Part shown: positions 22,573 to 35,100 of the stretch, one piece after another
How the letters are laid out: every line of letters starts with the position of its first letter
Numbering within the stretch: the first letter of the stretch is position 1
Assembly: GCA_008828725.1 (NCBI GenBank)
Contig: MEHQ01000877.1
Coordinates: forward strand, 265,639-329,638
Direction of reading: 5' to 3'
Length of the DNA stretch: 64,000 bases
Source of the DNA: Saccharina japonica
Taxonomy: Eukaryota > Sar > Phaeophyceae > Laminariales > Laminariaceae
The notes under the pieces: model-generated
The model's input: only the letters and a program-made list of their open reading frames with translations
Told to the model about the DNA's origin: nothing
Database searches by the model: none
Position numbers and translations under genes: made by a program

Positions 22573-25500
22573 TCCTCCGATGCGAAAGCCCGGCCTTTGC
22601 TCAAACTGCCAGCCGGACAGTAGTAGTAGTAGTAGTAGTCGGCCGGCACTCCACCTGTAAGTAGTCTCGACCAACGATCAATCAACAACGTGTTTGTGTA
22701 CAAGCCAATTGTACAGACAACAGGTCGGGTCAACATGCTCAAGTCTCCGGAGTAGTAGACAGCAAGGGCTGATACTTCCGAGGGGGCATGGAGTGAACTG
22801 ACACACGACACGAAGTGAGACGTGGAAGTGTGGAGGGCGTGAGCTTTGCTTTTTTTACCCATCCGCCGGAGGATTAAAAAAAAAAAAAAACAGACCGGTC
22901 GTATACAATAATACGTACCGCTAAAAACACCGATTGGTTGTTGGCAAGTTCCTCAACGTCACCCGCCCAACACAGACAGGGCGATGTGAGAGATGTTAGA
23001 ACCTTCCGATAGCCGCCTTGGCGAGAGCGCTACGAGCGAGTACGGCTGTAGTACTTTGTGGAATACGAAGCTTTTCCTGATTGTATCAAGGTGTGGACGT
23101 AGGTGGCCCTTGACTCGAAGGTGTAGCCCTTGCGCTCGCTAACCACGGACAACAAGTCGTTAGTTATGAATTACTTAGAACTTGCGTAGACCCACAAGTT
23201 CATTGATAATATCATACCGCCAGTGCTTTGGTTTAGCGCTGGATACTCGGTCTACAGCAAGCAGTATTCAGAGTCCGCTTATAAAATAATGATGCAACGA
23301 TCTGAAACGCATGTAAACTGGATGCGTTTCTTAACTAAATGAAACTTAAAACGGGATCCATACGCCTAAACGTGAATGGATCCATCCTTAAATCACTACA
23401 GCAGACCGAAGTAATGAATGTATGACACGCATGTACCGCTTTTTTCCTACTACGGGTTCTCGCGTGATTTACGATTTAAGTTTTCGTGAGATTTTAAAAC
23501 AACCAGCGCTGAAAACAACACACCCTTTTTACGTATGATATGACACGTACTGGGTGTGAAAAACAACATCCCACTATGTCTGATATATAAGGGCCCGTAT
23601 TAACGAAGAAGAAAAAAAATCAATTTGGATTTTTTTTAATTCAAATCCGCTTTTAATTGGTCAACACACACACCAGCACCAAAGATTAGGATCTTGGGGG
23701 ATAAAACTTGGTGCTGGTGCGTGTGTTGACCAATGAAAAGCGAATTTTTATTTTTATTTTTCCAAATTGAATTTATTTCATACTCGTTAATACGGGCCCT
23801 AAGAGTCCTTTTTACAAAAATTGAATGTTTCAAATGTTCTTATGTTTAGGTACAGAGTGGTATAGAGTATAGGACCTTGAAAACGCATGCTAAGCGTACC
23901 AGTACCTGGTACGCAGATCCAGCAGCTCTATTTGAAGTTTGAAGTCGTATATCATGCGTGTACTGTATCTCTCTAGGACTGGGAATCAGGACAGGCACTG
24001 GGTGTACTGATGTGGTTGAGTAGAAAGAACGGGTTTAATGTGAAGACAACAACACAGCAACTGCATGCTGTAGGCTCATGTCTTTAAGTACTTATTATAC
24101 GTACAGGGAACCGGACCGTTTTGATAGTAAACACAGCCGTAGGAAACAAATGGTGTCTTCGTTTTATGGAAACGCCTGTTTGGTACTGACCGTGTTTTCG
24201 TCCCGCACCGTGTTCGGCCGGGACGCATTGTCGCCACTACTCGTAGCGCCAGTCAGTGTGGAGGTTGTCCTCAACTGCCAAGCTATAGAGGTACAACATC
24301 GGCGGATTGCCCATCAGCCCAGCACAATCTTGCGGTATTCTTAAACTCTGCTACCGATCATTTCATTTAAGAATTGGATTGGATGAGACCTCCTACTCCC
24401 GCCGGTGGTCCCACCCGAACTTCTTCTCTCTTTTCTGACCACCAGCATGGTGCCATGTTACCTCATCTCACCCAAACTTACATTTACTTAAAATGGAACT
24501 TCGGCGCATCGTACGTGTCTATCCTCTTAACTTTTCCCGCTCCTGCTGGTATCTCGTCGAGGATTTCGGGGACTATAGCACGAGTGAGCTCGCATCGTAG
24601 ACAGTCCTAGTAGTTGGTAGCAAACATATGGTTCCAACTTTTGTGCCAACTGTGGGAACCTGAAGTTTGTTTACGATATTACGTATAACACTCTCCCGAA
24701 CCCTGAACGGCGTGATCGTAGACACGCCGGTACCGCGTATGGCCGTATTCGACCTACTACCCGCTTCGTTTCATTACCTGGGGAACCTGGGATATGCGAT
24801 TTTAGGGACGCACGCGCAAGCGTTTCTTTTCTGTCGGAAACAAACTTTGGACGGGAGATTTGAACTCGTGTCATCGACGACGTCCAATAAACGTAGGTGC
24901 TACTTACTGTGCTGGGGGGGGTATACGATCGAACGATTGCCTAGCCCTGGATAATACTTAGCACGCACCAGCCCTAAGGCCTCGACCAAAATAACGCGGC
25001 CTTATGTGTCACCCTCATCCGCTGTCCATGGTAGTCAGTATGACATCCAATATATTCCATTGGAGTATATGCCGCGACAGGCATTCGTGCGGAGATCGTA
25101 GCAGTCGTTTTTAACTCAAACCAGCTTGTATAATACTGCGGATAAAAGGCTCCCACTGGTTAGCTGTATGTTTTTTGCAGGTAAGCAAATAAGCCCCAGG
25201 GTGTTTATTGTGACACGGCGGCGTTTCCTGAAAAAAAATTCCTGATTTTTGGTCCCTCGCGCAGTTACGAACCAAAAACAGGAAAACACACACATAAACA
25301 ACCACCCATCACACGCGAGGCGATACAAAATAAGCACGGAAAACGCGCAATCCTCCCACACGCACAATCACACGCACACGCATACAGCAGCAACATAGCA
25401 GCAGCAGCAGCAAGCGTTGGTCATGCCTCCCCCGAGCAGCACCGACAAAGCACCCAGCACCGACAAAATGCTCTACTACTGCTGATGACATAACTTCTTG

Positions 25501-26055
25501 GGGAAGCTTCTGCCGTTGTGACGAAGCGACGCCCACGAAGGAAAAGGGCAACATTTTCTGGTTTTAAAACACCCCTATGTGCCTGCTTCGGACGCAGCTC
25601 CATTTCCGACACTCAGCAAATATTGCCAGTTCCGCCCCGGGGCGTTTAGAAGACCAAAAGATAGGGGGGGCATCTACCGTGATACCTGGACGTTTTCCGC
25701 ATGCATTTTTATTTTGACGCGGGAGCGTTATATCCCGCTTTGCTCCGTGTTCGCGAGGCTATCTTGCAACTTGTATCTTTGTTTGGCGGTTTACACGAGT
25801 CGTAACACGAAAGAAGACAGCATTTTGATGTTATCTTAGGCCCTAAATGATCATGTATCTGGTGTACCGCGTATTGCGCTGCGACCCAACTGCCCGTGCC
25901 CTTTATACAGGACTCCAGGCGATGCTCTTATCCATAAGCGAAACAATACAAACGATATGTCGGATTTCCCTAAGGTGGTGTGTGTCCTTGCTTGTCCCCA
26001 CCGTCATTTCAGCTCCGAAACCGTCGCACCAGCAACAACGCATCTCGCCCGGACG
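22573..26055. other. Intergenic region before gene B
   Basis: Apart from the foldback at 23591-23799, no gene is recognised. (TAG)n lies at 22620-22640, a poly-A run near 22876 and (AGC)n near 25397. Short open frames at 24078-24344 and 24667-24954 lack recognisable domains. TTTATAC near 25908 is a possible but unproven promoter element about 150 bases before the gene B start codon. Confidence 0.4.
23591..23799. mobile_element. PIF/Harbinger-like foldback MITE
   Basis: It is bordered by TAA (23588-23590 and 23800-23802). Arms of about 90 bp pair, starting with GGGCCCGTATTAACGA and meeting around TGGTGCTGGTG. A TWA duplication and GGGCC-type ends are characteristic of Tourist/Harbinger elements. 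Confidence 0.85.
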
Positions 26056-26184
26056 ATGGGAAAACGAACGATGTTCTTCGCGACTACTCCTATCGTTTAT
26101 CTTGGGTTGTTGTCAATCGCGTCAGCCCAAGGAGCGGAGGAGCTGCGGCCGACCCACTACAAGAAATGGCGCGAGAACCCCAAG
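26056..26184 (+). CDS. Gene B exon 1: signal-peptide exon
   Basis: This exon encodes 43 residues. A short basic start (MGKR) is followed by a hydrophobic core and a small-residue cleavage site before QGAEEL. The exon ends at AAG before a GTTTGT donor, in phase 0, which joins cleanly to exon 2. A second in-frame Met at residue 6 could also serve as the start. The copy-A locus has no counterpart within the window. Confidence 0.75.
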
Positions 26185-29100
26185 GTTTGTTGCGTTGTTT
26201 TACCCTGACTGTTGTGGCTCGAAGTGCCCAAACCCTGCTCTTTCCAAACCGTTACTGCTCGTATGAAATAGTTGGTGCAGAACACCTGACACCTGTTGTT
26301 GTAGGAAACATGTTAGCACTAAGTAGTGAGTAACGATGAGTGACAACTTCGTATACTGCTGTACCAGGTATGTAGTAGGGTAGAAAAAGCTCGCCACTCT
26401 TTTGTCACCGAGCTTTATGAAGAACGCGCCCCTTTTTTCACCTTGCATCCACATGCTTACTCCAGCCTAGACTGCAAATTTTCTTCTTTCGGTAATGTAT
26501 AAGCCGATCGCCCCGTTGGTCCACGTAGCAAATAACCACGAAGACTGTGTTAAGTTTGAGGGCGAGTGTTAATTAAGAGTCTCTTTATCTATTTTTTGTA
26601 TTTTTAAATGACACCAACTGTCGAGAGCTCCTATTATAGCGTAGGTAGGCAGATTTCGACGACAGTCGACGATAAAGATGCAAGGCACGTACCGTAGAGG
26701 GGAGAGAGGAGAAGAACCTACTTAGTGACCCCGGGTCTGAGTTACGACTAAAGAGGGAGAGATAACAGAAGGGCGAAGATAATAAATGGGATGGGGAAAC
26801 AAAAAAAGGGTACGTACATACTCGAATTATACGAGATGTAGCTGTTTTCCGGTGCAATAGCAGAGCGCACGTGGAAAACTTCTGCCGGCAAGCAATACCC
26901 TGGTGTGTGGTATTGATATATACCCAACCCCTGCCATATCACTTAAGTCCTTCTTGAGGCCTGTGGGGACGCCGGTAATATATACATACACCTGTGTACA
27001 GTGATCGTGACTCCAAACGTTCCACCGCTCGTTTCGTTTCCGCAGATGGTTGTGTTCGGTGACTCTACCGCCGATGCAGGCAGGAGGTTCAATGCCCCAA
27101 CGAGCTTCGACTTCGATGACATCGGGCCCTTTCCATGGACCAGACTGTTCGAAGCACCCGACAGCAATGTGCGTGAGAATGCCACGAGTTTCCGCATCAG
27201 TCGTCTGGTCGGCATTGAAAACAACCAGGCTTATGTTTTTGTGGGCGCGGATACCCTCCGGTACTTACCGTTAACTGGCTTTTAACCGCTTGTTTATTCG
27301 ACCGGGTTTTTCTTATTAAACATTTATTCGGATCACCACAAGAGATACACCATACACGAAATAGTTCCAGAGCTAGGCTACTGCGCCGGAACCATATGGA
27401 ACTATGAGTATACCGAACTGCAGGAGACCAATATGCACCGATATCGTCTGGAAACACTTAAATATGCATTATAATCTCACCAAGGTTTCATTCCATGAAT
27501 GTCTACTGCAGAAGATCTCGCTGTTCGATCAACTCTACGTTTCACGATAAGGACCGGGCGTACTTCCAGGAACTGCAGAAAACCTATGAAGTTTAAGCCG
27601 GAGGTGCATAGGTTTTGCATGTTCCGGCGATCGTAATTCTCACAATCCGGGCCGCTTGACCAAAAACTCGTTGAAAGGTTGTTTGTGCTCGTATATACCT
27701 ATCATACGTTTCGTGTGTAGGCCTTGACTAATCATCCGTTTGCGCTGTTACCGTTTCTCAAATTCAGCTTTTGGGTCAGGATCAGATATATTATGGTACA
27801 ATCAAGTAATAAATACCCCTGGTGCAACTTCTTCAAGGCCGACTCGCCTCGTGGCAGGATGGTTCGTTTAACATGGTGTGACAGTGTTTTTCCGTGTAGT
27901 GATCGCCGAAGCTGCTATTACTAGTACATAGGACCAAATATTGCTAGTAAAAATAGGGATATATATAGGTTCTTGTGTGCACGATAAGTCCTATTTACTA
28001 GTATTTACTATGCTCTCCCGTAACAGCAGCAATGGACGCTTCGTTATTTTGTGCCTCCCCGCGAATCTTGGTGAGAGGTCGACGTTGATGCTTTCGTACT
28101 CCAATAGATAGGCTACCGTATAGTATCCAACGATTCCGCTGCTGTAGTCCAGCAGGTTCCCCTTGTTCCGTTCGCCTTGGTTTTTCTTCCCCTTTCGAGG
28201 AATGTCATTGTTGAAGAGCGGTCGGCATTTGAGCTGTTTTATGGTCCAATAGGCAACGTGACTGGAAGCCAATAGTATACCGTAGCGCAGTAGGTTTTCT
28301 TGTATCGTTTCCCGTGTTTTGTTTTTGTTTGCTCGAATGTAAGCGTTAAGAGCGCTACACACTCTAGGATGGCAAGCACGCACGAAATGTATCGGAATGG
28401 AATGCCAGCTCGCTCACCTCTTGTCTGCTTCGACTTCCGCAGGCCACATTTAGGGCGTACCTTGGAGCCCCTGGATCTGCAACGAATGGAAGGTCGTGGC
28501 CTTCCTGGCTTCGTGTTCCCGAGGTGAGTGGTTGACCCGACCCCCTGCTGCCTTGAAAGGAGGCTTCACGTTTGCTTCAGCTTACACCCAATCCGTCGGT
28601 GATGGTGTTTCCATTCTGCTGCTGGCTGGTTGAAGTTGAACAACGAGGGTTTAGTGCGCGGGCAACGCCCACGCCGCCAGTGAAGGTTAGCACGCACCTT
28701 TTTGTACGGGTCCTTGATGCATGCTTACGATAGAGAGAGGTGTATCCAACGTTTTTGTGAGGGCGGTTACATAATAAGGAGCTCTGTACTTGCCCCCAAA
28801 GATTGATTTTAGAGGCGACTAAAAAGTGTTACTACCAGATGAGAAAGCCCATGGCCGGCAGTATAAAACGACACATATTGTATCACAGAATGAATGGTGT
28901 TTGGCCATTTTGGGGTAAGAATCTCCGTCATTCAAAACGTACTTCAGCCAAATAACGGTATACCTCTATCGTAGAACCCGTCCCTTGCCAACACCGCACC
29001 CAACGGGCTGTCTGCTTGTGATGTTGTTTGCCTGATATTTCCGTCATTTTAGATGTTGTGGAATTTTGGGGGCGTTCTTAGATCGAACGTTTCCGGCGAA

Positions 29101-32100
29101 CGGAAAAGGGAACACACCCGCGAGAACGGTATTTGGAAATACGCAATAATCACGCGGGTACGTGTTTTCAAGGGCCTATTTCTCACAAGAAGCGTGGGTA
29201 GTTTTTCAGTTTAGATCGGAAACATGTTGTAACTTGCATCGTTGCCTCGTGATTACGTAGTTTCATTGTAGAACATGTAGAATCGATTTTTGGCGTTTAG
29301 CTCTACGTGTGTTATATTATTGAACACATGTATATGCAATAGGCCAGATAGTGGAAAATTTTGCGTGAACACAGCAGTAGTAGTTGCACAGGTATTCCTT
29401 GGAATACATGGAAAGCGCATGCTACGATAACGAGTTTGCATTCTGAGGCTCCTTGCTTGATGATCTATATACTAACAGTAAGTCAGTTTAGTAAGTCACC
29501 CAAAAACGGATTTATTTTGAGGAAACCTACAGCAGTGCTAAGTATCCGACGAACAATCCCAAGGCCTAAAAATACAATCCAAAATCATGGCAACCTAAAA
29601 AATGGATTCACGACGATCTCGAAGTTAAGGAGCCTAACGCTTTTGAGGCGGGCTACTTAGAGTTTCTCAGGTGGCCTAAACAGGTGACCGGGACCCTTGC
29701 ACAATGTCGACGTCCAACTCCCCGTGTGGAGAAATCGAAGAATGTACCACACCACTAAGCGTGTCGAATCTAGATGTTGTCAAGACTTAGTAAGATTCGC
29801 TATATGTTCCATGTCTTCACAAGGAGTTGTGTACGAAAACATTGTGCAGGGGGGGGAGGGGGGCTGTGCACCTAACGTGGCCAACCTCGGTACCCAACGT
29901 ACCTGACGTGGCCTGCCTAAAGTTTCGCCGGGGGCCTATACCTAACTTTTCATTTTCCGTGTGGCCTCCAGCAGTATTTCATCATGAATGGCTCTACGCA
30001 CACGCGACCAAGCCTCGGCCACTAGTATTGTGACCAATACCTTGTATGCGCGATTCGACGAACAGCGACCAATATGTAGCCATCCGATCACAAAATAATC
30101 GGTTACAATCTTAATGGGAAAATGACATATGCCCATTAGGTCGCTCCTAGGGTGGGAGGGGGGGGGATGCAATCACAAATAGGACAGCCACAAATTGATT
30201 CGTGTTACAGAATCTACCCACGCTACGACCCGTTGCATATATATCTCTCCGGTAACCTGCCTACGAGTGAAGATCCCCGATCCGCGCTGATGTTGGGTGT
30301 GACAATGACTTCTGACATGTGGTCGAATTGGCAGGAGTTAAACTTCGCGACGAGCTCCGGCACCGCCACGGAGGCCTTTCGCTCTCAGGAGAACTGCGGG
30401 GGGTACACAGGGGAGGGCGAAGAATTTCCCACCGGGGTGAGTTACTCCGGGTGGCACAGGAACTATATGTAAACCTACTCGTATGTGTGTTCGTTTTTTT
30501 ATCATAACCCTCCGGTAGCGAACCATACACATATTTTCTTGTACGCCGTCCTATGGGTGCAGAGACATCAGTTGCGTCTGGTTTGGTGTGTGTTCTATTA
30601 AGCAAGTGCGCTGTCCAGTCTCCAGATCGTGATGGACGAATGTTCGTCAGGAAGGGGTGGGTGCCGTCGAGGTGGCGCGATCGACGCTAATTCTACTCCC
30701 TGTTCGTGGCTCCCATCCTATATTTTCCACCTGCAGACGCTGAGCGAGCAGGTCACACGGTACTTCTATGACGTGCTCGATGAAACGGACGAAACTCTAG
30801 GTAAGCCACAGCAAACGCGTGCTACTGTATCGACGAGATCTTGACATAGAATATGGCTCTTCGCTTGAGGAGCTCTCTACAAAAAGCCATATTCTGAGGA
30901 AACCTTGACGCTTGGAATACGGTTTGGGAGCGCACTCCCGTTTAGAGGAAGCATCTTCGAATTAGTGGGAGATATATGCTTGTCCACAGTACAGACTACC
31001 GCAACGGTCAACCCGATGAACAATCGAAGAGCCATGCTCTATATCAGTAATCGAACAATACTGCATTGGAAACCCCCAAAGAGGCGTTCAACCGATATAC
31101 GCTAACCCTCCCAGGCCAGGAGCGCCCCGTCAGTCGAGTAAATATTGATCAAACTCTGACACCCTTCATAGCACGCGCCAGCACGTACCAGTAGTCTGAG
31201 ATAAGCCGGTCCGAAACCGCGGGAAAGCCCCCGTTATTCTGGGCGCAACTGCTTTCCGGGGGTTGAGAGCGTGCGGAGATGTTAACGTACAACAGGATAA
31301 CCAAGGCGGTGGGCTTGGACAACATTCCTTTTAGGATTTGAGGCTGTCGCTTTACGCTCGACGGTATTTGTTTTGGCAACCCGAACGCTGCGTGCTCGGT
31401 CGCCCCTTCCGTGGCCCTCGCTGTGTCGTGTGCGGTGTTCAGATTACGCGCACATCATCGCTATTGGTGGCAACGATCTATCGGCCGTATTGACCGCAGC
31501 TTCTCGCTACGCACTCGGAGGGCCTGGCTACGTGGACCCGGTCGCGTTCGAAAACGTGTTCGAAGTCGTCAACGGAGTTCCGTCAGTTACTTTCGAGCCC
31601 ATGATACGGGTGAGGGGCAGTCCATGTTATTTGACGTATCGAGGATCGAGGCTCATAACATGTTGTTCGACGAGATCGTGGGTAGAGCGTGCACTCGTTC
31701 TTGTATAAATGCCCGATACCAGGCGCCTCGAGAGAGCATTGAGGTGGATCGGCCGTTTCCGTCATCAATCCTTCCCAAATACATCGAAACCCCTCCATTT
31801 GGTTACACAGTAGCACATTATATGTATGCACCGTACTTCCTGGAGACATAACTCTCCCGAAAGTCGTCCCACGGCAGGGGCGCAGCAGATTTTTCTGAGT
31901 TCCTCACATGAGGAGCTCGATACCTCGCCCGAAACATGAGTTCGGAAGCATTCGCTCGAGCAACCCGACCAAACCTTCCAACGCGGTAGTCCAAAAACAA
32001 CTATACCAGTAAAATAATAAGAGTATCCGGTGGTTACTCATGTGAGGAGCACAACCGGTCATAAAATACGAGCCTAGACGTGGTACAAGTAGCGTGGGAA

Positions 32101-35100
32101 TGCTCTCTACCGTAAGTGATCATCTTGCGGCCTGGCACAAGCCCACTGCTGCTGTAGACGTTTCGGGCGAAGACAACCTTTGGTTTGACGAACGGCAGGG
32201 CCGCGCTCTAACGTATATTGGACAACAACCCGGGCAGTAAAAGAGCAGACGCGTGCTACGGTAGAGGTAGCACGTTTTGGCTGAATCGTTTTCTGAACGA
32301 TCGGTCTCCTTAACCCAAAATTGTCGTTTTTTCATTTTTGTGACGAATAATGTTTCAGAGTATACTTCGGTCAGGTTATTTCTCACCCGGCAGGACTTCT
32401 ATTTTCCTCCAAAATCATGTTTTCGGTGAGGTATGACGCTCCTTAAGTGATAAGCTCAGAAAAAGCATGGTGCCCCTCTATGGTAGCACGTGACTATAGT
32501 GGACAACAACCCGGGCAATAAAAGAGCAGCGCGTACGTACCGAGCGGAGATTTGGTTATCCGGCAGTGCACAATGATGCTGGTCGATGGTAGGTTCAGTG
32601 TGATTCCGTGTAGCTGAAGAAACATGTTTGTGTGTTGAGAGAACCGCTCTGTAGACAGACACGGGTAGCTGAAGCCCGGACCCTCCGCGGGTAAATGGAC
32701 ACAGTCAAGTAGCGGCATGTATTCTACAGCCCGTGCAAACGGAAACAACAAATGCAACAGCCTAGTGCATCTACGTAGTTCGAAATTCTGTAAACGAAGA
32801 ATATCGTAGATCATTTCAGGCATATCCTGTACTTGGTGAACGCTGTTCTGTCTATGCCATCAAAGTATGGTCAATGCTAGGTACTCACTATTGGCACACA
32901 CTAAGGTAAGTACCGAATGAACTGTTCGGGAGGCGGGCCTACTGGTTGGAGAAGCTCTATACTCTTTTGCCTGTCTCAAGAACCGACATCGGGAAAACAT
33001 TCCCGTAGTGGAGCGCAATACACCCGGGTCGGAAAGGCATGATAATATTCTAAAAACATAATACACGAGTACCCATAGGACTCCATGGTGTTATGTAGTT
33101 TTTTAGTCGCAATAGTCGAGGAACCCCGTCAGTGAGAAACGTTACATAGGCTCAAATGTGTAGCCGCTTTCCCACAGACTGTTTCTACCGTAGACAACAC
33201 TGTCACCGTCGGCTCTCGTCGGCCGAGCAAGACGAAAGCATTCATGACTGTGCGGCTTGTTCTTCGGGCACGGCACAAGGACACACAGAACATAGACATA
33301 GAAAACAGTGTGGTCTTGCATTTTTCGTGGAAGACACCCACCCGTGCCCGGGCAATCGTTTTTCCTGCTCATGCGACCAAGTTTGAAACATTGTTTCGTT
33401 TTCTCTGCTCGCACAAATATGATCCAACGGCGAACGGTCTCTTTTCTTAATGCGCTTATACAGGAAACTCTCGGGGCTTGGCAGGAGGCGATCACCAGGC
33501 TGATCGAGCGCGGTGTTACCGGGAAGATCTTGCTCGCCAACCTCGGATCTCTCAAGGGTTTCCCCGTGAGTTTATCGGCCGGTCGGCGTAACACTCGCCA
33601 TACTACTTAATACGCGTAACTCTGATCAAAAGTAGACACATCTTGTATCGCCACCGCAATTCTCTGGAACTCCCGTAAATGCACGTTGATCGCGCCGCCG
33701 TGTTTCGTTCAAATATCGCAAAGACCACATGCGCTTTCGATAGGCACATTCACGTCTTACTTACCTCTGTCGAACAATGCACATGTGTAGTGTCGTTGCA
33801 CGCGAAACCGACGACGAAATCATCCACGTCGCTTTTTTTTATTTCATTTCCCTCTTACTTCGACGACACCGATTTCGGCAGGGTGTTGCGGAAAGCGGAC
33901 TCGCCGACACGTTGGATCAAGTGTCCGTCGCAGTGAATGCTGCTGCTCAGCTGATTATCGAGGAAATCCCTCAAGTGCAGCTCATTGACATCTACGGTCT
34001 GACTGCGGTGAGCTTCCCCGATAGAAAACGCCTACATATTTTGCACCTGTCGTAAGGGTGTCCAGCGGAGTGCTTGCTAGGACGGTACGGGTGTATACGG
34101 TCAAAACGAGCATGTCAAGGGTGAGGGAAGGATCTCTTACGTTGCCCCTCAAATTCCGAAATGGTCCGAGTCGGTATCTGCCAGCGACAGCGGGAAGGGC
34201 GCAACGTATACGGGACTGCGATGGAGAATTAGAAAAGCTTCGTCCCACCCGTGGACATGAAAGGGCGGGTGGTTAGCGCCAACCTCGAGTTTAAACGTAG
34301 CGGGATGGGTGACTCTCTCCCATGAATCCCGTTGAATAATGAACGGTGCACCGTGCCTGTATCCGCCTGCTTGAAATGCACCGTACTTCGCTTCGAGATA
34401 GCATGACGTTCACCGCACGACTAACTGTGTAGAATACCCTCCCCACACACCGCTGTGGTAATATGCGTCATCGTGAATGCGTTTTCGCATCCTACCCCGC
34501 TTTCCGGGATTGAGGCTGAGGCGCTCGTTTGCACGCCGCTTATAAGAACACCATGAGACGGTACACAAGCGCAATATCGACGACTCAGGCAATCTCGGTC
34601 GGTCTTTCCGGTCCGGTATCCCACTGCATTCACGCTCTCAATGTATGTGTGTTGTTGAAAATACGCCTATTGCCTTATTCGTTGCTATGCTGTGGCACCG
34701 CAACCCGCCTTGCGATAATGCTACGAATTGCTGAATACCCCCGAATGATCGTATCACGTAGTGTTTATGGCAAGGCACCTACGAGACAGTTACATAGTAC
34801 TCCCATGGCTGTCTCTGGAAGTGGCCACACGGGAAATGAAATTCACTCATTGAAGCTTTCATCCATTTGCAAGTCCGCCTCACAAGCGGTACTTAGTTAG
34901 GATGAGGAGGAGCTCCGACTCCTCTCTCTGTTTGTACTTTAGCCTACTTTCTCGGACGCTTCCGATTTTGCGACGGCCCGATAAACGGTATTTACCCTTT
35001 CTCTATGCGTCATGCATACCTCAGCCATCACTTCCGAGTGCGTTGTCCCCCCAGTCTCGGTGCTGTTGAAAAGCGGGTAAAAATGATGGAACGTTCCGGT

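Noticed and set aside
24374-24480. Similarity of CCTCCTACTCCC..CTCACCCAAACTTAC to 61490-61620
   Set aside because: The shared pieces are short and pyrimidine-rich; alignment by eye is not convincing.
27169-27285. Extension of gene B exon 2 to the stop at 27285
   Set aside because: Exon 3 needs phase 0 after DSN, and the matching stretch in gene A diverges like intron.
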